Origin: Staphylotrichum longicolle
Taxonomy: Eukaryota; Ascomycota; Sordariomycetes; Sordariales; Chaetomiaceae
Length of the DNA stretch: 64,000 nt
Reading direction: 5' to 3'
NCBI GenBank assembly: GCA_019096155.1
Contig: JAHCVI010000001.1
Coordinates: forward strand, 10,788,001 to 10,852,000
Shown: one piece after another, positions 56,752-64,000 of the stretch
Position numbering within the stretch: the first letter of the stretch is position 1
Layout: each line of letters starts with the position of its first letter
Made by a program: the position numbers and the translations under genes
Notes under the pieces: model-generated
What the model saw: only the letters and a program-made list of their open reading frames with translations
Databases searched by the model: none
Told to the model about the DNA's origin: nothing

Positions 56752-58185
56752 TCATTGAGCCCACTCAATGCTCCCCTTGACACTCAACGCCCACTTCAGC
56801 TTATCCAACACCTCCCTCGCCTCCTTCAGCGTCCGCTCCTGCTCCCTCTCCCTCTCGTCCGCCTTCCTCTTGATCTCGCGCAGCCCCTCCTCTTGCTCGG
56901 CCTTGTACCTCTCAAACTGCTTTTCAATGTCGTCCTTCTGCCGCCTCAGCTCCCGGATGTTGCCGTCCTGCTGGTCGCACAGCTCCCGCAGCGTCTCAAT
57001 CTTCTCGTCGTCCTTCTTCCTCTCCACCACCAGCCCCTTCACCTCCTCCCTCATCCGCCCCATCGACCTCTTGACTTCTTCGCCTTGCTCCTTCCAGTGG
57101 CTGCTGATGGCGTTATACCGCCCCTCGCACAGCGCCGCGTAGTTGGTCGCCTCCTCGACCTGGCGCTTGGCGTCGGCTTTTGCGGTCTCCATCTCGTCCT
57201 TCCACACCCTCTCGCGCTGGCCGGCGTCGACCGCCCGCTTGCGCTCCAGCTCGACCGCGTCCTGCAGCGACTCGACCTGCCGCTCCTTGCGGGCCAGCAG
57301 AGTCTTGGTGACGTTGGCCTCGAGCAGGCGCGACTCGTACTCGGACACGACCCGCTCGAGCTTGTCCTCGAGCAGCCGGGCCGCCTGGCGGGACTCCTCG
57401 GCGCGGAGGCGCTCGATCTGGATGTCCCGCTTGAGGGCCTCGTTGTCGGACACGAGCCGGTTGATGACGCGGCCCGTCTTGCCGAGGCCCGCTTTGCCGA
57501 CCGAGTTGTCCCAGCCGTTGGAGAGGTGGGCTTCGACGTCGTTGGGGTTGGGGGAGGAGCCGCCGGGGCCGCCGCCGGGGTCCGTGGTGGTGTTGGGGGA
57601 TAATAATGAGGGGTTTGTCGCCGAGTGGCCGAGGCTGCTTTCTCGTTGGGGAATGTCGCCGAAGCTTGGGCGCGTTCGGAGCGGCCGCGGTGTCCCGTCG
57701 AGGAGGCTGTCTCCGCTGTCCTGTGACGCCGCCGAAACGCTCGGTTTTAACCTGTTCATCGACGGTATTCTCGGTATCGCGCTTAGTGTCGGTTGTGTCC
57801 GCTGCTGGGAGTTTGACGATGACATGCTGGCCGTGCTGTTGAGCGAGCTGGAGAAGCCCGAGTCCCGCGATGTGGAGTGGGATTGCGTCCCGTCGGTGCT
57901 GGAATCTTCCTCCGAGTACCTCTGCCGGTCGTCAAAACTGGGCACGGTTCGAATGGTCGAGTTCATGCGGTTCGGGATGCGTGGAGACAAAGAGGCAGGA
58001 GATGCGAGGGGGACCGCTTTCCCGTTGGCTCCGCTGGTGGTTGTCCGGGACATGGCGGAATTTATGATGCCCTCGGAGGCGGGTGCGAGGGTCAGCCGGG
58101 GCGACGGGTGCTCATGCGAGAGCTTCGATGTTTTGCCCGGTGTTGATTTGGTTGGTGTGGCAGCCGGAGCTGTTTCCGTAGGCAC
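56752..58185 (-). CDS. She3-like coiled-coil protein (SWI5-dependent HO expression 3 family)
   Basis: In yeast She3 links mRNA cargo to a type V myosin; filamentous fungi carry relatives of uncertain role. The first half is Ser/Thr/Pro-rich and disordered (SHSTSRDSGFSSSLNSTASM). The second half is a long coiled coil of She3 type: GRVINRLVSDNEALKRDIQI, ESRQAARLLEDKLERVVSEY, TLLARKERQVESLQDAVELE, NYAALCEGRYNAISSHWKEQ, IETLRELCDQQDGNIRELRR, ending ALSVKGSIEWAQ. The N-terminus is uncertain: the frame is open to a TGA near 58216, but codon 58185 is GTG and the first ATG in frame is 58053, so a small upstream exon is probable. The antisense open frame 57143-58225 is a shadow of this coiled coil. 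Confidence 0.78.
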   Translation of the reverse strand: MPTETAPAATPTKSTPGKTSKLSHEHPSPRLTLAPASEGIINSAMSRTTTSGANGKAVPLASPASLSPRIPNRMNSTIRTVPSFDDRQRYSEEDSSTDGTQSHSTSRDSGFSSSLNSTASMSSSNSQQRTQPTLSAIPRIPSMNRLKPSVSAASQDSGDSLLDGTPRPLRTRPSFGDIPQRESSLGHSATNPSLLSPNTTTDPGGGPGGSSPNPNDVEAHLSNGWDNSVGKAGLGKTGRVINRLVSDNEALKRDIQIERLRAEESRQAARLLEDKLERVVSEYESRLLEANVTKTLLARKERQVESLQDAVELERKRAVDAGQRERVWKDEMETAKADAKRQVEEATNYAALCEGRYNAISSHWKEQGEEVKRSMGRMREEVKGLVVERKKDDEKIETLRELCDQQDGNIRELRRQKDDIEKQFERYKAEQEEGLREIKRKADEREREQERTLKEAREVLDKLKWALSVKGSIEWAQ

Positions 58186-59840
58186 GACAGTGACGGACGA
58201 AACACCTTGGGAATCTCACTGTTAGCCTCTGCTGGTATCATGCCTCTTTGCCCGTTTCCGTTTTGCCTTGAAATCCAAGCTGCACCTAGTAGAAACAGCC
58301 CAATGCGTGGCCACCTGCGGTAAACTGCAGCTACCCACACAGCGCGTTGCCGTCACTGAGCAGGTGTGCTTTTCCTAGAAGCACACAGTGCAGGACCCGC
58401 AAGAGGAACCTGAGCAGTCACACGAAGCGGGGGCGAAAAAACATACTGTGTTGGGCGTCTTGGTGGATTGAAAAGGCCGGCTTTTGGTCGGAATGTGGCC
58501 GGGCCTTTACGAGCTTGTTGCGCATTTCTCGTAACGGGGAAGTCTGAATAAGTTCAAGACACGAAGACCTGGACAGTGCCAGGGGCAGATCTTTGTTTCC
58601 ACCTCAAAGCGGGTCGGGTCCGCCGGAGCCGGGACCTTGTGTATTGTAATCCTGTGTTTCGTTTGCTTTTGTAGGCTGCTGCTGCTGCTGCTGATAGTCT
58701 CAATCCAACAACGGACTTGTCATCCCAGTGTCTTCGAGGAGAGCGATCCGTTCGTGTGTGTCTATCGAGGTTGGACGATTGAGCAACGCTGGGCAACGTC
58801 TCGATATTGGATGTTTTCCTTCGCTTGGCGACCGCGCAAGGCTCAGCGGCGGTTTGTTAATTACAGAGCCGTGTAAATGAAAGTAGCTTCGGACAGAAGG
58901 GCGAGAGCACCACCACTGGGTCAAGAGGATTGATGAAGATGAAGACCAGAAACCTTCAAGTTCTGCACAATGATGTTTATGTCAGGCGACCTTGCGAGCA
59001 AAAAGCAAAACACCCATGGCAATTATCGCAAGCCTTGTTGGTTAATCCGTCCATCCATCGACACCTGATGTGACCATCTCAGAGGCCCGCGCGCAGGGGA
59101 GCAGCAGCACCTGAGTCGCCCACTGCCACAGCAACCATGCAAGCCTCAGAAGTGGGGCGCTGCTCTTCAGCCAGTGGGCACTGCCGACTCTCAGCAGCCC
59201 CTCTTCTTGCCGAACTCTCCTTGCTCGGCCCGCTGCGCTGGATCCTGAGACAGGGGCTGAGAGTCTGTGCCTGGCTGTCACTGGGGAACTCCTTGCAGCT
59301 CAAAGCAGCGAATTGAAGATGCACAACATAAAGAGTGCTTTGCTGCATTGCGTCCAGCATCCAAGCACGCCAGACAGCATTCTTGAATCGTTTCCCTTTC
59401 ATCGCTTACTGTGCTGCTGATATAACCCACACTTCCAAGGAAGAGATTTTCGTCCAATTTCGGCCTTTGCGATGAGTCCCGGCACAATGGATCAACCTTG
59501 TTGCCAAGCTTGTGCCATAATCTGACAGTTTATGCCTGATGATGAAATCCCCGACGCGTCGGTCGCGTCTTCCACTGGACGTCGCGTCTCCATGTGGTGG
59601 CCGGAAAAGACGACCAGGTCTATGTATGTCAGGTACCTTAGGCATGTATAGTACAGAATACAATCATGTCACCCCCTGAAAAATGAGCAAACACATTTCG
59701 ATGACGATTCCCTCCCTTCCATATGATTTTCCCTCCCAACGCCGCCGGCTTGTCCTTTGGAGCTGGTTGACCTGCCCGAAAAGCAAGTCTTGTCGAATAT
59801 ATGCAAATGTCCTGTCCTCCTGAGTACATCCACCCTCAGA
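58186..59840. other. Intergenic region, She3-like / Pta1
   Basis: About 1.65 kb between two minus-strand genes. It may include a missing first exon of the She3-like gene just beyond 58186. A short CTG-type trinucleotide run is at about 58677-58692. No other coding sequence is convincing. Confidence 0.4.
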
Positions 59841-62526
59841 TCATGTCGCAACCGCCATGGCGTTGGCAGGCGCAGCATCGCTTGCAGAGCCACGGGTCTG
59901 CGACTCAATGAACCCCGGCCGCCACTTGACGAGGTACTTGGCCGCCAGGGGGCGCGCATCTTCGTCTACACCCAAGGCGTTAGTCACAAACTCACTGAGC
60001 GCCAAAGAGACTAGGAGGCAAAAAAACATCACACTCAGTCCAAATCTCCGCCACCGTATCCAGCGCAATCTCCCTCACCGGCGGCCGCATCATGACCAGG
60101 TACAGCAAGCTTGTCAGCGCCAGCTGCACCGTGGTCGGGTCGGCACACAAGCCCTTGAGCTTGCCCAGCAGCGGCCTGCTCAGCTCGGGGATTTCGGCCA
60201 GGAACCGTGTGAGCACCTTGTCCTGCGCGGTGATGTAGTTGAGGCACCCATCCACCAGCCGCAGCGCGCACGCCTCGTAGTGTAGCGGCGCGCCGCCACC
60301 CCGGCGCTTGGTCAGCTGGTCGTTGTACCACTCCTCGCAGAGCCAGGCGACGGCGATCTCTATGCGCCGCCGCCAGTCCTCGAGGATGTACGTGTAGAGC
60401 ATCTCGCGGATGGCGTCGCCGAGCGACATGCGCGGCCGGTCCAGCGCCGAGGAGTCTTCGGTCTTGATCCCATTGTTGCCATCGTCAATGTCCTCAAGGC
60501 CGGCCGTGCTGCGCGTCGCGAGGCGGGTGATGACGGTGAGCCAGGAGTCGCGGTCGTAGGAGCTTGCTGCGAGACGGTTGATCCCAGCCTTCGGCTTCCG
60601 CAGGGCGCCGCCATCCTTCAGGGCTGCCAATGGCCCAAAGACGCGCGAGGCCGCGGCTTGGCTGAGCTTGGCGGCAATGTCGGGGTCAAGGGCGGGTGGA
60701 GGTGGAAGCCTGAACGGCCCGAGTGCCATGGCTGCGGCAGTCTCGACGGCGTGGTCGATAGGCTCCTCGGGAGGGGCATTGTCAAGCTTGTTGAGGATCT
60801 GCTCGGTGTCCTCGGCGGGGGTGAGGTCCGGCTCGTAATCGTCGTCTTCCTCATCAACCCCTAACGGAGCGGTCGCGGCGTTGATCACGGCCGGCTGTGC
60901 TGCTGCCGCCGCCGCCGCTCCCGCAGCGTAGATTGAAGTAAGCCTATCCCGAATCCCCTGCATCAAGTTAGCATCACCACTTTCTCCGAGAGCAGAGTTC
61001 TACGGGACGTACACCAACGGCCAGGTCCAGGACGTGCTGATCGAGGGCGGCCAATGTCCTAACACTGATCTTGGCCGCGAGGTTTGCCGGCAGCTGCGCG
61101 GCGTCAAAGCCTTGTAGGCCGAGATTGTTGGTGAGCGTAAATACGGCGGCCAGAGTGTGCGGTCCCGGCCCCAGTGGTGGAATCGAGATCTGAGGGATAC
61201 CGGTCTCCATCCGTTGCCTTTTGGCGTCGCCAGCTGGTGCCCCTGCTTGGTCAACGAGAGCTCTCTTCCGGCCTGCTTCGTCGAATATCTCGGCCCGTGA
61301 TCGCATCAACCTCTCGACGTATTGTTGGATGCGTCCCGCCATGGGGTTGTTGGGATCCCTGACACACTGTCAGCGGGGTTGCTTATTGCAGGGGTGCCAG
61401 AAAACTTACCTCCTCAGGAGATGGGTCAAAAACATGCGGGTGGTCTTCTCCAGGGACTTTATGAAGACCTTGGTCTTTGGTGTCATGGGCGAGTTGGCCA
61501 GCTTTAGGGGGGTTAAGTTGAGTACGGAGTTGAGGATGCGGTTTGATGTGTTTGGTCGAGTTCGGACCAAGATGGAGAGGCAGTTAATCGTGGCGTCAAC
61601 GAGTAAAACATCGCTAGGGCAGGATTAGCTCTCAGTGGTCTGGGGCGCCTTGATTGATGTCGCCCACCTGCTGTTGTCTTGCAATATCCCGAGCATTCTA
61701 TCGAGCAGTCCAGTCGCCTCTGCCTCAAGCTGCCTGGGGTCTAATAAAGGGTGGTTCGGGGGAATCGAGGACAAAGAGATATCGAGTCCGCCATACTAAG
61801 TACTCTGTGTCAGTTGTAGCCAGCAACCCCCAGACAAAGGATAACAGACCTTTTGCTCCATGCCGTTTGATACTGTTTGCGCAAGCACCACCCGCTGGGC
61901 GAACTTGATGCAGCTCAGCTTGACGGGTGACGGCGCGCCATCCCAGATCTGTAATATCCTCGACTTGATGGCCGACATTTGTTCCCAGCTTTCGGTATGG
62001 TAGGAGTTGTGGATTCTGCGCAAACCTTCGTCAGCATACCTTGCTTTCTTCAACACGCATCCTCGACCACGATTGGCATCGATGGCCCACGAGAGGATCA
62101 CATAGGAAGCACGTGGCACCTGCAACACAGCCCTCATATACTACCAGGGAAAGGAAATACTCACATCCACCTTAGCGCAACGGGATATGCACTCGCCGCA
62201 GCCGCGACACTAGCCTTGAGCACGATGGTGTCCTCCCCGGCGCCCTCTAGCAAGCCCTTCAGCGTGTCGAGCACCGCAACTGTAATGTTCTCCCTGTCGC
62301 GCATGGCCAACACCGGTGTGGCGAGGGACTCGGCCAGGAACTCGGCGCCCCATCGCCGCAGCTCGACGGGGGCTGTCGGCCCGATGATGGGCAGCACGCC
62401 CTTGACGATGCGGTCGTAGTAGGCGGCATTCTCGAGCACCAGCTTGCGCGCGGCGTTGAGCTGCTCCAGCTGCTCGGCGACGGAGATCGAGCTGGAGGAC
62501 GACGTGGCGGTTGTGTCGGCCGCCAT
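59841..62526 (-). CDS. pta1: Pta1/symplekin, cleavage and polyadenylation factor scaffold
   Basis: HEAT-repeat scaffold of the cleavage/polyadenylation factor. Seven exons: 62165-62526, 61850-62015, 61668-61795, 61410-61613, 61013-61358, 60033-60957, 59841-59965, summing to 751 residues with clean frames. Exon 1 gives SVAEQLEQLNAARKLVLENA; junction 1 rebuilds RWIIHNSYHTESWEQMSAIK; then the signature SPVKLSCIKFAQRVVLAQTV, YGGLDISLSSIPPNHPLLDP, SDVLLVDATINCLSILVRTR, RMFLTHLLRR joined to DPNNPMAGRIQQYVERLMRS. This is the symplekin/Pta1 N-terminal HEAT domain (DUF3453). The C-terminal half has a long acidic linker (DEEDDDYEPDLTPAEDTEQI) and further helices (MSLGDAIREMLYTYILEDWR; VLTRFLAEIPELSRPLLGKL). 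The last donor is non-consensus GTGATG, chosen because it joins IWTEY to EDARPLAAKYLVKWRP. Yth1, another subunit of the same complex, lies 21 kb away. Confidence 0.93.
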
Positions 62527-63412
62527 GGTATCTCACGTGCCCCCCTCTGGGTGAGGGCGGGGGGATACGTGGTGTGTGGTGTGGTGTGGTGTGGTGTGGT
62601 GTAGGATGGGTCGTAATGCGGATGACGGATGCGACAGGCAGAGCAGAGCAGTGAAGAGTCTACAGAGAGCAACTGCCTGGCGTTGGGGCGCGCAGAAGAG
62701 GTCAGGGCAAGGCAGTCTAGGTAGGTTGCTGTTTGATCAAGCCAGTGCACAGTCTCCTAGCTTTTTGTGTGCGTGCCAGTGCCTTGGGTTCAACGGTCCC
62801 AACGTGCTGATCAGTGCTAACCAAATGTCGCGGCAAAACAGCAGTCACCCCAAGCACTCAGGGCTCCGATATCGACTATGGAAGCCCCCAGTCGAGGCAG
62901 GTCATGCTGCGCGCCGCGAGGGTCGATGATGGTTGGATCAGCGAATCGGAAAAAAAGCTCCAGCTTGCGGTAGTGGTCGATGGCATCAGTTCATCAATTC
63001 CATCGCCAGCAATGTTTGCGTGATTCCGTTCAACAGTCGTCGACCCCTCTCTTGTGGTCGTTCAGCAGATCAATGGTCGTGGTCAAGTGTGGAAAGTGGG
63101 TAAATTACCAGCCAGGCAGAGTGAGGTTTGGGTTTGGGAGCCGGAAGCTTTGTTGCGCAGGCCTTGGAGCCCACCCTGCAAGACGCGCTCAATGAACGCC
63201 AGTGACGTGAAAGGAAACAGGGGAGATGGGTGCACAGACTCTGCATGCCCGTTCCATGCGCCGGCACTGCCATTGGCCTGTGTTCGATAAGCCTATCGGG
63301 CACCAGCACAACCCACGCGGCAACATCCGATGCTCTCCATCCATTTTCGTGGTTGCAGGTTATCATCACCGAAGAGAAATCCGCCAAGAGGTAACTCTTC
63401 CACACAGTAGCC
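62527..63412. promoter_or_regulatory. Divergent promoter, pta1 / coa3
   Basis: 886 bp between divergent starts, including the GGTGT repeat next to pta1. No specific regulatory motif is supported. Confidence 0.45.
62571..62602. repeat. Short (GGTGT)n tandem repeat
   Basis: About six copies of a 5 bp G/T unit, 45 bp upstream of the pta1 start codon on the opposite strand, therefore an AC-rich tract in the pta1 leader or core promoter. Confidence 0.85.
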
Positions 63413-63787
63413 ATGGCGTAAGTCCTCCCATCAGCCTTTCCAGGTTGCGTTTCCAAGACCCTGTCTAACTCTCTTCCCACAGGATCCAGCGCTCGACGTA
63501 CTACGACGCCCGCCAACGGCAATCACCTGCCCTGATCCGGGCCCGGCGGCCGTACCTGGTCAAGAACGCCGTGGTCGGCCTCGCCATCTCCGCCTTTGCC
63601 ATCTCCATCTGTACGGGAACCCTATAAAGCTATTCGCAGCTCCGGGTCGGTTTGGAAGCGCACCCTGGCTGACCCGATGTTCGTCACAGATGCCTACACT
63701 CTCCGCGCGATCGGCCAAGACGAGTTCGATGATGTCAAGGTCCCCGATGCGCCCGCGAAGCCCGTCTCCGAGGCTGTGAAGAGGTGA
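63413..63787 (+). CDS. coa3: Cytochrome c oxidase assembly factor Coa3
   Basis: Inner mitochondrial membrane protein that, with Cox14 and Mss51, regulates synthesis and assembly of Cox1. Three exons, 63413-63417 (only ATGGC), 63483-63610 and 63690-63787, give 76 residues: MAIQRSTYYDARQRQSPALI, RARRPYLVKNAVVGLAISAF, AISIYAYTLRAIGQDEFDDV, KVPDAPAKPVSEAVKR. The YY(D)...SPAL.RARRPYL.KN motif before a single membrane helix, then YAYTL, is the Coa3/CCDC56 pattern. The 5-nucleotide first exon was chosen because gtaagt follows it and the acceptor ccacag restores the frame. The gene is too split to appear as one open frame. Confidence 0.9.
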
Positions 63788-64000
63788 AGTGGGTTGCTAG
63801 GAGCTGCTACTGAGTCAGTGGGGCGTTTGGTTGCCCCTGTGTATTTGTTTGTTCTGTGTACGGGGTGTGCATACAAAAGAGAGAAGTGCTGAGCGGCAAG
63901 TGCGAGTGTACAGTACATGTTCAGCTAGGAGAGTCACGGAGTTTGGGAATCCTATTTTGATTCAAAGGGTGAAGCTGGCTTCGACGCGGCCTTTGGCTCG

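Noticed and set aside
57143..58225. 360-codon plus-strand open frame opposite the She3-like gene
   Set aside because: Ser/Arg/Leu-rich translation of the antisense of a coiled-coil gene; no domain, and the minus-strand protein is clearly real.
1..64000. CRISPR arrays, bacterial operons, prophage or toxin systems
   Set aside because: The window is plainly eukaryotic with spliceosomal introns; no repeat-spacer structure or prokaryotic gene organisation was seen.
1..64000. tRNA genes
   Set aside because: Scanning for B-box-like GTTCGA sequences found only isolated matches (for example near 2103) without a matching A box or stem potential. A proper covariance-model search could still find one.

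Overview
This is a nuclear segment of a filamentous ascomycete. The protein set (COP9 subunit 7, a Rax1-type RGS protein, a Coa3-type factor, DUF1776 and Pezizomycotina-type membrane proteins), GC-rich exons and frequent 50-130 bp introns suggest a Sordariomycete; the species cannot be named from sequence alone. I support 26 protein-coding loci on both strands, one of them scored as a probable pseudogene. I found no rRNA, recognisable tRNA, CRISPR array, intact transposon or biosynthetic core enzyme. Exon coordinates come from reading splice junctions; for intact genes the exon lengths sum to whole codons.

Layout. 0.3-1.6 kb: CSN7 (+). 2.3-3.5: Rax1-like RGS membrane protein (-). 4.3-4.9: ribosomal protein eL31 (+). 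5.3-6.0: UBE2C/Ubc11-type E2 (-), divergent from CHK1 (+, 6.9-8.7). 9.3-10.8: SprT-like metalloprotease (-). 12.4-14.7: F-box protein (-). 16.4-19.5: Ser-rich protein with two C-terminal membrane helices (+). 20.1-25.0: ABCC transporter (-). 26.8-28.4: broken F-box-like/DUF6546 gene (-). 29.5-31.9: CAF-1 p60/Cac2 (+). 32.7-34.6: amidase (+). 35.1-36.1: SAM methyltransferase (+). 36.5-38.1: DUF1776 protein (+). 38.3-39.0: CPSF30/Yth1 (-). 39.6-40.7: quinone oxidoreductase (+). 41.2-42.3: thioredoxin reductase (+). 42.9-43.3: small Gly/Ser/Asn/Tyr-rich protein (+). 43.6-44.1: DUF1772 membrane protein (-). 44.6-45.6: membrane-anchored Cys-rich protein (-). 46.3-48.1: MFS transporter (-). 49.4-51.1: unknown nuclear-type protein (+). 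52.0-55.3: large unknown protein (-). 56.8-58.2: She3-like coiled-coil protein (-). 59.8-62.5: Pta1/symplekin (-). 63.4-63.8: Coa3 (+).

The content is mostly housekeeping: ubiquitin/NEDD8 control (CSN7, E2, F-box), checkpoint and chromatin functions (CHK1, CAF-1, SprT protease), mRNA 3'-end formation (Yth1, Pta1), translation (eL31), redox (quinone oxidoreductase, thioredoxin reductase) and transport (ABCC, MFS). No physical cluster with one shared pathway is apparent.

The strongest pattern across the window is that about nine genes are broken by small indels, often in G/C or T homopolymers, while their neighbours are perfectly open. Broken genes include ones expected to be essential or important (Yth1, CHK1). 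In most of them the net length error is what one or two missing bases would give. I read these mainly as sequence or assembly errors; the DUF6546 gene and the ABC transporter also carry stop codons and may be truly decayed. The most interesting biological leads are a four-copy, 20-residue repeat in the tail of the SprT protease that resembles p97/Cdc48-binding SHP boxes, a stop-free leader upstream of thioredoxin reductase that looks like a mitochondrial presequence but lacks an AUG, and a clear GC-AG intron in the methyltransferase gene.
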